Below are positions 57,501 to 64,000 of a DNA stretch of 64,000 nt, piece by piece (position 1 is the stretch's first letter; each line of letters starts with the position of its first letter). The position numbers and the translations under genes were made by a program. Below the pieces are notes generated by a model. It searched no databases. It was not told the origin of the DNA and saw only the letters and a list, made by a program, of their open reading frames with translations. The stretch is from Pseudochrobactrum asaccharolyticum (GTDB lineage Bacteria; Pseudomonadota; Alphaproteobacteria; Rhizobiales; Rhizobiaceae), in contig NZ_QNRH01000001.1 in the NCBI RefSeq assembly GCF_003314995.1, positions 745,436-809,435 on the forward strand. Direction: 5' to 3'.

Positions 57501-58064
57501 CTCGGTGATGAGCAGTCCGGTCATATCAAGGAAGTCGGTTTTGAGCTCTACCAGCAGATGCTGGAAGAGGCGGTTGCCGAGCTGAAATCCGAAGGCCCTG
57601 TGGTGGATAGCCATTGGTCGCCACAAATTGCGGTTGGCACGGCGGTCATGATACCGGAAACTTATGTGCCTGATTTGCAATTGCGTCTGGGGCTTTATCG
57701 CCGTCTGGCCGATCTGGAAACAACGCAGGAAATCGACGGTTTTGGTGCCGAGTTGATCGACCGGTTTGGGCCGTTGCCGGAAGAAGTGCAGCACCTGCTC
57801 AAGATCGTATTTATCAAGGCGCTGTGCCGCAAGGCCAATGTTGAGAAGCTGGATGCAGGGCCGAAGGGCATTGTTATCCAGTTCCGTGAGAAGACCTTCC
57901 CGAATCCGGCAGGTCTGGTGCAGATGATTGCGGCACAGGGCTCGCTGGCAAAGATCCGGCCGGATCAGAGCATTGTATTTATTCGTGATTATCCGACTGC
58001 TGAAAAACGCCTGACCGGTTCAGCCGTGATCATGACACAGCTGGCGAAAATTGCGGGTGAATGA
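54567..58064 (+). CDS. mfd: Transcription-repair coupling factor Mfd
   Basis: Mfd removes RNA polymerase stalled at DNA lesions and recruits UvrA. The 1165-residue protein has the UvrB-like N-terminal region (about 10-340, with VPTVRDVGEFAVRGGILDLFVPG). The RNA-polymerase-interacting domain (about 490-570) has DIVVHVDHGIGKFIGL. The RecG-like translocase has VCGDVGFGKTEVALRAAF, LLIIDEEQHFGVKHKERL, LTATPIPRTLQLAL and LYQLRGRVGRSKQRAFA. The C-terminal regulatory domain (about 1000-1120) is complete. Full length, with no lesion seen. Confidence 0.98.
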   Translation: MPVFSKLGLKPVLVNHVLIDGVADGYEAFVLAKILEEAGDKGPVLFIARDGQRVADIEQVIGFIMPELPVLHIPAWDCLPYDRVSPGATVSARRLNALSQLSALRDQKHPALIIATANAVLQKLPPRAVLAEQSFSARPGNRVNMDELTQRLERNGFERVPTVRDVGEFAVRGGILDLFVPGAEEPLRLDFFGDTLESIRAFDPASQRTTETRKEFTLQPMSEITLSPDMISRFRKNYIAAFGAPSRDDALYAAISEGRRFAGMEHWLPLFYDEMETLFDHTGPMPVVFDHLVPEAIAERHKLVLDHYDARQKQAEGKEAADAIPYKPVAPSQLYMSLRKVEEAAEANGKRYDLTPFEAPEASDRHIIHAGAHKGRSFAEERAAKDVNLFEAVTKYIAELRASGKKIMVAAWTEGSLDRLLQVLDEHGLEKIETVKDLRTVKALSRDKITATVLAVESGFDAGDLVVVAEQDILGDRLIRRTKKRKRDADFISEAGSLTAGDIVVHVDHGIGKFIGLRTITAAGAPHDCLELHYAGDDRLFLPVENIELLSRYGSEGSSAVLDKLGGGAWQARKAKLKKQLLEMAGQLIRIAAERAMRGAPVLTPPEGVYGEFAARFPYDETEDQQRAIDAIFDDLGDGKPMDRLVCGDVGFGKTEVALRAAFVAALNGYQVAVVVPTTLLSRQHFKTFSTRFNGLPINVAHASRLVGAKELALTKKGVEEGTVDIVVGTHALLGNSIKFKNLGLLIIDEEQHFGVKHKERLKDLKSDIHVLTLTATPIPRTLQLALTGVRELSLITTPPVDRMAVRTFISPFDALVIRETLMRERYRGGQSFYVCPRISDLAEIKEFLDQHVPELKVAVAFGQMPAGELEDIMNAFYDGQYDVLLSTTIVESGLDIPTANTMIVHRADMFGLAQLYQLRGRVGRSKQRAFALFTLPAGKTLTQTAERRLKVLQSLDTLGAGFQLASHDMDIRGAGNLLGDEQSGHIKEVGFELYQQMLEEAVAELKSEGPVVDSHWSPQIAVGTAVMIPETYVPDLQLRLGLYRRLADLETTQEIDGFGAELIDRFGPLPEEVQHLLKIVFIKALCRKANVEKLDAGPKGIVIQFREKTFPNPAGLVQMIAAQGSLAKIRPDQSIVFIRDYPTAEKRLTGSAVIMTQLAKIAGE

Positions 58065-58085
58065 GCAAAACCAAGGGGGAATAGA

Positions 58086-58898
58086 ATGCAAAAACAGCAT
58101 GTTGAAACCAGACATGGTCGCCTTGAAGTGATGATAAGCGCAGGCAAGGGCGCTGCAGTTTTGCTTATTCATGGCAACTCAGCCTGCAAAGAAGTGTTTC
58201 ACAAGCAGTTTGAATCCGGTCTCGCGCATGATTTCCGGCTGATCGCTTTTGACCTGCCGGGACATGGCGCTTCTGCTGATTCTGCCGAGCCGCAAAAGAG
58301 CTATACATTGCATGGTTATGCTCAGGCGGCAGCCGATGTGCTAAAGGCGCTGGATGTATCATCTGCTGCCGTTTTTGGCTGGTCGCTCGGCGGGCATATT
58401 GGTCTGGAAATGATTGCACAGCAGGCACCAGTCAGCCGTTTAATGATCACCGGCACGCCACCTTTCTCGAAAGAGCCGGACTCCGTAGGACAGGCATTTG
58501 TGCCAAGCGAAGCGCTGAAATATGGTGGTCAGCGTGATCTTGACGATGAACAGGCGCAATCCTATGCGCGTCATGTGGTGCATCCTGATAAACCGACGCC
58601 GGATTTTGTGGTGGATGCTGTGCGCAGAACCGACGGGCTGACACGTCAGACAATGTTTGAGAATATTCTGGCTGATAATATCGCCGACCAGCAGCATATG
58701 GCTGAAAATTGCCCTGTACCGCTGGCTATTCTCAACGGCGCCGAAGATGCCTTTATCAATAATGCGCATATTGCATCATTGAATTATAAGAACCTCTGGG
58801 AAGAAACGATCTTTCTGCTGCCTCAGGTCGGCCATGCGGCTTTTCTGGAGAAACCGCAGGTCTTTAATCGTATTCTGTCGCGTTTCCTGCGCGGTTAA
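58086..58898 (+). CDS. Alpha/beta-fold hydrolase
   Basis: This 270-residue alpha/beta hydrolase has the oxyanion region LLIHGNSACKEVF and the DLPGHGASADS loop. The nucleophile Ser100 is in GWSLGGH, an Asp lies in LNGAEDAFI and the catalytic His in VGHAAFLEKP. It has no signal peptide. The pattern fits esterases, haloperoxidase-like enzymes or ring-cleavage product hydrolases; the substrate cannot be told. It starts 21 bases after mfd, with AAGGGGGAATAGA as ribosome-binding site. Confidence 0.9.
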   Translation: MQKQHVETRHGRLEVMISAGKGAAVLLIHGNSACKEVFHKQFESGLAHDFRLIAFDLPGHGASADSAEPQKSYTLHGYAQAAADVLKALDVSSAAVFGWSLGGHIGLEMIAQQAPVSRLMITGTPPFSKEPDSVGQAFVPSEALKYGGQRDLDDEQAQSYARHVVHPDKPTPDFVVDAVRRTDGLTRQTMFENILADNIADQQHMAENCPVPLAILNGAEDAFINNAHIASLNYKNLWEETIFLLPQVGHAAFLEKPQVFNRILSRFLRG

Positions 58899-58921
58899 TA
58901 ATAGCTTTCTTATTATAACTG

Positions 58922-58963
58922 AGGTTCAAATTAACTATGCCAGTTGATCTGAACCTTTTTTAT
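58922..58963 (+). terminator. Rho-independent terminator after alpha/beta hydrolase gene
   Basis: AGGTTCA...TTAAC pairs with GTTGA..TGAACCT around an internal mismatch, followed by TTTTTT. Confidence 0.75.
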
Positions 58964-59084
58964 ATTGTAATATTATTTTTTAAGTTCGTTTAAATAATAC
59001 TTAATAAGTATTATTGTTTAAATTAAGAGTATTTTCTACTGATGAATATTAATGTTTATAAACTTTGATATTCAGAGGGAAATT

Positions 59085-59618
59085 ATGCGTATTGGTGTTT
59101 TGCTTGTTTCTGGATTGCTGTTATCTGGCTGCGTTAAGACTGTAGAAGAGCGAAATAAAGAGCGGGAAGCATCTCCTGAAATTCAGACGATAATGCCGGT
59201 TATTATCGAGCAATGCCGCCTGTCAGCTGAAGGGCAAAACCCCGCTGTTTCCTATGCTGCTTTACAAAAGCACGGTTTTCAAAAGGCGAATTTAAATAGT
59301 GGGTACGCGATTGGACTGAAAACGCGTGAAGAAAAGACCATATTCAGTGCGTGGGATCACATTCATGTCGTATTTAATCCAAAGCATCTGTTCGGTGAGT
59401 ATAAAGGATGTTCGATAACAACAAATATTACCGACTATGTCATTCTCTTAAATTTGGAAGTGCTTAAAAATTTTACAAAGGCCAGTTATTCAGTTGAAGT
59501 GATAAATAAAGGTGTGTTCTCCCTGAAAAAAGGAAGCACACGTATAAGCTCCATGGCGACCATAACGCGGTCACAAGGTAGTAGCTATCTGGAAATTTCG
59601 ATTACCAAAAGAAACTAA
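59085..59618 (+). CDS. Putative lipoprotein, AT-rich, function unknown
   Basis: This 177-residue protein has a lipoprotein signal peptide: MRIGVLLVSGLLLSGC with lipobox LLSGC and acylated Cys16. It should be anchored to a membrane facing the periplasm. The mature part is basic, with two more Cys (EQCRLS, KGCSIT) that could pair. I recognise no family. I chose the ATG at 59085, with AGAGGGA upstream. The gene and the roughly 150 bases before it are clearly richer in A and T than neighbours, with AAA/TTT and rarer codons, which suggests horizontal acquisition. Confidence 0.75.
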   Translation: MRIGVLLVSGLLLSGCVKTVEERNKEREASPEIQTIMPVIIEQCRLSAEGQNPAVSYAALQKHGFQKANLNSGYAIGLKTREEKTIFSAWDHIHVVFNPKHLFGEYKGCSITTNITDYVILLNLEVLKNFTKASYSVEVINKGVFSLKKGSTRISSMATITRSQGSSYLEISITKRN

Positions 59619-59638
59619 GGAAGCATAAGCTTCCTTAG
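59607..59638 (-). terminator. Hairpin shared by convergent lipoprotein and methyltransferase genes
   Basis: A perfect 10-bp stem (CTAAGGAAGC 59615-59624 with GCTTCCTTAG 59629-59638) overlaps the lipoprotein stop. On the minus strand it is followed by TTTCTTTT, so it best serves the methyltransferase gene. Confidence 0.7.
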
Positions 59639-59658
59639 AGTTAAGCCTGCGCTACTCG

Positions 59659-60468
59659 TTATGATTTACGCAGGCGAACGATCCATGCAATCGGCGTAAT
59701 GCGTGTGTCGGCAACCACATCTTCTTGTGCGGCTAATTCTTCAGAGGCCATTGGTTCAACACTGGCCTCGAGAATGAAACCTGCAGTGGTAATCATCCCG
59801 ATCCATTCACTCAATGTCCGGTGAAATCGCGGAATATTGAATGGTTTGGATTGTTCACGCTCTTCCTTAGGCAGGCTTGAGAACCACCATGTCTCCACAT
59901 TACTGTCGATATTGGCAAAATAATCTGCTACTTGTACCGCAACGGCTTTACCATTCTCATCACGAATATTCTTGCGAAACGGCGGCACAAAGCACGGGTG
60001 CAGAATGGTGAACTGGAAGAAGCCCTGTGGTTTGAGAATGCGGAACACTTCTTTCAGCACATCGCCTTGTTGCGGCATATCCATCATCGACATAAAGGCG
60101 CTGGCAAATTCAAATTGTGCATCATCGAACGGCAAGTGCAGGGCATCTGCGGTTTGATAACGGATACCGAGTGGATCCTGTTGCTCATACTCTGTTGCAT
60201 GGCGCACAAAAGTCGGAGCAATATCAATGCCGGTCATCGTGGCGCCGGCACGAGCCAGTGAACGGGTATTAGCACCTTCACCGCAACCTACATCCAAGCC
60301 GTTTAAGCCTTTGATGTGCGGCAGCATTTCCAGAAATGCCGGTGTATGCAGTGCGTCACGATAAATATCGTATCCGGCACGGACATGCTTCGTCCATGTC
60401 TCGGCATTGGCTTCCCAGTGGTCGGATACCGAGCGTTTCAGCATATCATTTGTGGTTTGGTCGCTCAT
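59659..60468 (-). CDS. Class I SAM-dependent methyltransferase
   Basis: This 269-residue Rossmann-fold methyltransferase has the SAM-binding motif I GLDVGCGEGANTRSLA (about residues 54-69). The acidic residue of motif II is in MTGIDIAP, motif III-like YQTADALHLPFDDAQFEFASAFMSMMDM follows, and ILKPQGFFQFTILHPCF comes after. It resembles the UbiE/Methyltransf_11 group. The substrate is unknown. It is followed by a terminator and preceded by the 60496-60532 terminator, so it is a single-gene unit. Confidence 0.9.
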   Translation of the reverse strand: MSDQTTNDMLKRSVSDHWEANAETWTKHVRAGYDIYRDALHTPAFLEMLPHIKGLNGLDVGCGEGANTRSLARAGATMTGIDIAPTFVRHATEYEQQDPLGIRYQTADALHLPFDDAQFEFASAFMSMMDMPQQGDVLKEVFRILKPQGFFQFTILHPCFVPPFRKNIRDENGKAVAVQVADYFANIDSNVETWWFSSLPKEEREQSKPFNIPRFHRTLSEWIGMITTAGFILEASVEPMASEELAAQEDVVADTRITPIAWIVRLRKS

Positions 60469-60494
60469 GGAAACGCCTTTCAGAGAATAACTAA

Positions 60495-60532
60495 AGATGA
60501 AAAAGGCTCTTTGATAAGCATCAAAGAGCCTT
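60495..60532 (-). terminator. Rho-independent terminator after FrnE-like gene
   Basis: A perfect 13-bp stem (60503-60515 with 60520-60532, loop AAGC) is followed on the minus strand by TTTTTC. Confidence 0.85.
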
Positions 60533-60561
60533 AATACGGATTTGTTACAATGATTTAAAAA

Positions 60562-61254
60562 TCAGCGATCTTCGCTCAGACCCGGCTCATAACCTTCGGA
60601 AATCTGGCGAATGGCATCAGCCATTGCTTCAGCAGATTGCGCGCCCATCACGGCATATTTCTGATCAAGGATGAAGCAAGGAACACCGGTAACGCCCATC
60701 TGTCCGGCAACGGCGATTTCCGAGCGTACATTCTCGCTGTCAGTATCACCTTCGAGCAGAGTTTCGATGATGGTATATTCCATACCGGCATCTTCTGCAG
60801 CTTCAACGAGAATTTCGTGGCTGCCGATATCTTCACCCTGTTCAAAATACAACGAGAACAATTCACCGACAACGCGATCCTGTACTTCTGCACTGACTTC
60901 ACCCGCCCAGCGGATGAGGCGATGGGCATCCAGCGTATTCGGCGCAACTTCGATTGCGTCAAAGTCGAACTCAATACCTTCTTCTTTGCCGATGGCGATC
61001 AGCTGGTCGTGTACTTCATTCACGCGGCTCTGGGAGCCAAGCTTTTCAACCAGATAGCGTTTACGTTCTTTGCCACCCGCCGGAATAGTCGGGTCAAGCT
61101 GAAACGGACGCCAGCGCACTTCAATATTCAGATCCGGCAGCATTTCCAGTGCAGCTTTCAAACGCTGGCGGCCAAGAAAGCACCACGGGCAGACGACATC
61201 GGAAATGACATCGATTGTGATTTGTTTGTTTGTCATGGAATTACCAGTCATCAT
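60562..61254 (-). CDS. DsbA-family oxidoreductase (FrnE-like)
   Basis: This 230-residue thioredoxin-fold protein is of the FrnE/2-hydroxychromene-2-carboxylate isomerase group. It has the CPWC motif (Cys22, Cys25 in DVVCPWCFLGRQR), VRWRPFQLDPTIPAGGKERK, DAHRLIRWA and the cis-Pro region GVTGVPCFILDQKYAVMGAQ with an extra Cys. It has no signal peptide, so it acts in the cytoplasm, probably as a disulfide isomerase or glutathione-type oxidoreductase. Its ATG overlaps the stop of the peptide-binding protein gene (TAATG). A start at 61236 is also possible. Confidence 0.9.
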   Translation of the reverse strand: MMTGNSMTNKQITIDVISDVVCPWCFLGRQRLKAALEMLPDLNIEVRWRPFQLDPTIPAGGKERKRYLVEKLGSQSRVNEVHDQLIAIGKEEGIEFDFDAIEVAPNTLDAHRLIRWAGEVSAEVQDRVVGELFSLYFEQGEDIGSHEILVEAAEDAGMEYTIIETLLEGDTDSENVRSEIAVAGQMGVTGVPCFILDQKYAVMGAQSAEAMADAIRQISEGYEPGLSEDR

Positions 61255-63176
61255 TAGTTAGCAGAGGTGGTTTCAGCCCACCATGTAGGGAATTGATAGC
61301 CGTAAAGCGAGGTTTTTTCCGGATATTTAATATGTGACCACCGCGCAACCTGCTGTTTCGGCAAATAATACAGCGGTAAATAATAACTGCCGGATATCAG
61401 TAACCGGTCAAATGCCCGCACAGTATCAACGAAAGCAGAGCGGTCTTTGGCGGCGAGCATAGCCTCGATCATTGCATCAAGTGCTTCATCCTGTGCACCC
61501 GGATAGTTGAAACTGCCAAGAGCATCACGCGAGCCGGAACCCCAACGCATCCACTGCTCATTGCCGGGCGAGAGAGACGCGGTGAGGGCACCGATAATCA
61601 TATCATAATCAAAGTTCTGCAGGCGCTGCTGATATTGTGCATCATCGGCGCTGCGGATTTCAGCGATAATACCGAGACGTGCGAGATTACGCTTATAGGC
61701 CAATGCAAGCTTTTCCTCATCGACCGAACGGGTCATGATTTCAAAGCTCAAGCGCGTTCCTTGCGGTGTGGTTGCCACACCATTGTTGAAGGTAAAACCC
61801 GCTTCAATCAACAGATCATAGGCCTTTTTCGCCGGTTCTCGGTCATGGCCGCTGCCATCAGTCATGGCTGGCTGCCATGTGCCGTTCAGCGCTTCCGGTA
61901 ACAACTTGTCATTATAGGCTGCCAGCAGTTGTTTTTCGCCATCAGAGGCCGGACGGCCGACAGATGATAGTTCCGAGCCCTGCCAGAAACTGGCCATGCG
62001 GTCATATTGACCAGCGAACAGGGAGCGGTTTGCCCATTCAAAATCAAACAGCTCTGAAAGCGCACGGCGCACTTTAACATCGGCAAATTTCTCGCGCCGT
62101 GTATTGAAAACAAAGCCGAGCATATTGGCTGGTGTGCCTTTGACAAAAGTGTCTTTGATGATCTTGCCCTGTGTTACTGCAGGGAAATTATAGGCTTTGC
62201 TCCAGTGATTAGGCGAGCCGTCAATATACACATCGACAAGCCCTTTTTTGAAAGCCTCGAAATAGGAGGTTTCATTGCGGAAATACTCAATGGTGATCGT
62301 ATCAAAATTGTTGAAACCGGCGCGGCTTGGCAAGTCTTTTGCCCAGTAGTCCGGATTGCGCTGATAGGTAATACGCTCGCCCGGCTTTACATCTTTAATA
62401 ATATAAGGACCGCTTGCGACCGGCGGTTTCAGAGATGCCTTGCCGAAAGTTTCCGGATCAACAGCATGTTTCGGCAGCACCGGCATAGTACTTGCCAAGA
62501 GCAGCGGAAATTCGCGGTTCGCCTTGTCATTGAAGGTAATACGAATGCCGCGCTCGCCGGTTCTCTCAATCTTGTCGATCTGCTTCATACGGGCATTAAA
62601 TGGCGGACGGCCTTTTTCCGTCAGAATTTCATAGGTGAAAAGCACATCATCCGGTGTTACCGGTTTGCCGTCTGACCATCGGGCTTTCGGGTTCAGCGTA
62701 AATTCGATGAAGCTGCGCGCATCATCAATCTCAACGCTTTCGGCGAGCAAGCCATAGAGTGTAAAAGGCTCATCGGTTGAGCGCTGCATCAGCGGCTCAA
62801 ACACCAGATTGCCGAAATCACCGTCAATGAACATGCCGCGCGCTGTAGTACGCATGCTCTGTAAAACAAACGGGTTCAGACTGTCGAAAGTACCGACGAC
62901 CCCATAGGTGATTTTTCCCGCCTTAGGAGCTTCAGGATTAGTATAGGCGAAGTGTTTATAGTCTGCTGGCAGCGCAACATCACCATGCATCGAGAGTGCA
63001 TAAGAGGGGGCCGAGCCTTGTGCCACTGCATCTGTCTGTAAAGGCGCGGTTTGCGCTTGAGCCGAAATATCCGCAAGCGAAACTCCGGATGCGGCTGCCA
63101 AAGCAGATGTTCCCAGCATGGCAAGCAGATGACGCCTGTTAATGGTGCGAGGGAAAGGCTGGTATGGCTGTCTCAT
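61254..63176 (-). CDS. Peptide ABC transporter substrate-binding protein (SBP family 5, YejA-like)
   Basis: This 640-residue periplasmic binding protein is for peptides or related compounds. The N-terminus has a twin-arginine-like signal (TINRRHLLAMLGTSALAAASG, ending near AQAQ at residue 42). The mature protein has the YejA-type opening HGDVALPADYKHFAYTNPEAPKAGKITYGV followed by DSLNPFVLQ, and the family 5 core segments ARWSDGKPVTPDDVLFTYEIL, GPYIIKDVKPGERITYQRNPDYWA and FVFNTRR. No yejB, yejE or yejF permease/ATPase genes are adjacent. It is coupled to the FrnE-like gene downstream. Confidence 0.92.
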   Translation of the reverse strand: MRQPYQPFPRTINRRHLLAMLGTSALAAASGVSLADISAQAQTAPLQTDAVAQGSAPSYALSMHGDVALPADYKHFAYTNPEAPKAGKITYGVVGTFDSLNPFVLQSMRTTARGMFIDGDFGNLVFEPLMQRSTDEPFTLYGLLAESVEIDDARSFIEFTLNPKARWSDGKPVTPDDVLFTYEILTEKGRPPFNARMKQIDKIERTGERGIRITFNDKANREFPLLLASTMPVLPKHAVDPETFGKASLKPPVASGPYIIKDVKPGERITYQRNPDYWAKDLPSRAGFNNFDTITIEYFRNETSYFEAFKKGLVDVYIDGSPNHWSKAYNFPAVTQGKIIKDTFVKGTPANMLGFVFNTRREKFADVKVRRALSELFDFEWANRSLFAGQYDRMASFWQGSELSSVGRPASDGEKQLLAAYNDKLLPEALNGTWQPAMTDGSGHDREPAKKAYDLLIEAGFTFNNGVATTPQGTRLSFEIMTRSVDEEKLALAYKRNLARLGIIAEIRSADDAQYQQRLQNFDYDMIIGALTASLSPGNEQWMRWGSGSRDALGSFNYPGAQDEALDAMIEAMLAAKDRSAFVDTVRAFDRLLISGSYYLPLYYLPKQQVARWSHIKYPEKTSLYGYQFPTWWAETTSAN

Positions 63177-63552
63177 TGGTCAATCACTATCCGAAATCTT
63201 GTCAATATGCGTCGTTTTGTCAGGAATTGGCTTGGTTTTATTGAGGTTTACTCTGTTTCGGAAATATCCGTAAACTCTTGTAAATTTGATTCGTATCAGA
63301 TGCACCGCATAAAATGCCTGTTTGGCGCGAATATGCAGCAAACCACAGAAATATAATACCCGCAATTCGCCTTCCGCTTTTGTTTTTCTGGTCAGATAAT
63401 CCGCAAATGCGTTGTTTTTATAGTGCAAATCGACGTTAAAAAACTATGGTTAACAATTCGGTACTGGATAAAACGATACAGGCGGTGTAACACCGCAAGT
63501 AACGTGAGGTCACGCTGTTGCCGTATTTTATTCGCACTCATAGCTGCGAAAT

Positions 63553-63655
63553 GCGGATCATCGGCTGATCCGCAACGGATAATGCTGTCTTGCATTGCGA
63601 TACAGCTGCCTCCCATAGCAAATAAGCGCTGTTTGTTTTTGCAAGACAGTGCATT
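63553..63655 (+). promoter_or_regulatory. Structured leader upstream of ialB
   Basis: Two inverted repeats lie in the 518-bp spacer before ialB. One is a perfect 8-bp stem GCGGATCA/TGATCCGC (63553-63573). The other pairs AATGCTGTCTTGCA (63581-63594) with TGCAAGACAGTGCATT (63640-63655), which has a two-base insertion. The second ends 39 bases before the start codon. It could be a 5' UTR structure or an operator. The rest of 63177-63552 shows no gene I can support. Confidence 0.45.
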
Positions 63656-63694
63656 CAGAATTCAGATCAGAGTGTTGAAAGGAACCTGTTGATC

Positions 63695-64000
63695 ATGACC
63701 AACACGAAGACATTCGCTGCCGCATCCGCAATTGCCGGCGCTGTTGCCCTGCTTGCAACTGCATCCATTCCGGCCTCAGCTCAACAGCTGCCGCCGCAGG
63801 GATGGTTCAAGGTCTGCTCGAAGCAGGAAGACAATGACATCTGCAATACGCAGAATATTGTTACTGCGGATTCCGGTCAGCTTTTGACTGCGATCAACCT
63901 GATCGAAATCAAAGGCAAGATTAACCGTAAGATTTTCCAGGTTTCTGTTCCGACCGGTCGTCTGATCCCTGCAGGCATCGGCATGCAGATCGATGCCAAC
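63695..64000 (+). CDS. Invasion-associated locus B (IalB) family protein, 3' end cut by window edge
   Basis: The first 102 codons are present and the frame is open to the window end. A signal peptide (hydrophobic about residues 8-30, ending PASAQQ) is followed by the IalB-type start WFKVCSKQEDNDICNTQNIV and LLTAINLIEIKGKINRKIFQVSVPTGRLIPAGIGMQID. Family members are periplasmic or outer-membrane associated; the Bartonella protein was linked to red-cell invasion, but homologues occur widely in free-living relatives. GAAAGGAACC precedes the ATG at 63695. Confidence 0.9.
   Translation, partial: MTNTKTFAAASAIAGAVALLATASIPASAQQLPPQGWFKVCSKQEDNDICNTQNIVTADSGQLLTAINLIEIKGKINRKIFQVSVPTGRLIPAGIGMQIDAN

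Noticed and set aside
63423-63692. 89-codon frame upstream of ialB
   Set aside because: It overlaps the inverted repeats of the ialB leader and shows no protein-like pattern.

Overview
The window is a chromosomal stretch of an alphaproteobacterium of the order Hyphomicrobiales, most likely family Brucellaceae. The evidence is gene order and protein type: eno, a DivIC/FtsB-like gene, pdhA-pdhB-pdhC-lpdA-lipA; fused ispDF; dusB-ntrB-ntrC-ntrY-ntrX-trkA; hfq-hflX; clpP-clpX-lon; recG/sdhE-mfd; a 78-residue Hfq; a lipoyl domain on the E1 beta subunit; and an IalB-family protein at the right edge. By eye the base composition is less GC-rich than Brucella itself, so a lower-GC relative (Pseudochrobactrum-like or similar) is possible. 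Genus is an inference.

Layout. 1-3.1 kb: an amino-acid ABC uptake locus on the minus strand, with two paralogous periplasmic binding proteins and a permease cut by the window edge. 3.2-6.6 kb: molybdenum-cofactor genes mobB, mobA and moaA around an EamA-type exporter. 6.8-12.8 kb: a DUF971 protein, class I fumarase, an L,D-transpeptidase and enolase. 13-21.6 kb: the cell-division-type gene, then pyruvate dehydrogenase (pdhA, pdhB, pdhC), an MsAcT-like esterase, lpdA, a small membrane protein, lipA and a RatA/COQ10 protein. The enzyme complex, its E3 subunit and the lipoate synthase that activates it sit together. 21.6-24.2 kb (minus): a short-chain dehydrogenase, cinA and ispDF. 24.4-34.1 kb: dusB, two nitrogen-type two-component systems (NtrBC, NtrYX), trkA and a DXD glycosyltransferase. 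34.5-42 kb: RNA and protein quality control (hfq, hflX, clpP, clpX, lon). 42-45.7 kb (minus): a CxxC exported protein of unknown function, a stand-alone AztD zinc chaperone with Zur-like palindromes upstream, and a fused ring-cleavage-type dioxygenase/serine hydrolase. 46.1-46.6 kb: two identical tRNA-Lys genes in a tandem duplication. 47-63.2 kb: ccdA, glmU-glmS, an acetyltransferase, recG, sdhE, mfd, an alpha/beta hydrolase, an AT-rich lipoprotein gene, a methyltransferase, a FrnE/DsbA-like oxidoreductase and a YejA-like peptide-binding protein. The window ends inside ialB.

Most of this is core chromosome. I found no prophage, insertion sequence, CRISPR array or defence island. The least explained structure is a family of intergenic palindromic elements of about 103-108 bp built from two modules, present as two inverted pairs, solo modules and relatives. 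One relative sits between the ribosome-binding site and the reading frame of cinA. These resemble the intergenic mosaic elements known from rhizobia. I did not find a convincing previously undescribed multi-gene system. The points most worth checking are the mosaic elements, the cinA start, the orphan aztD and its palindromes, and the dioxygenase-hydrolase fusion.
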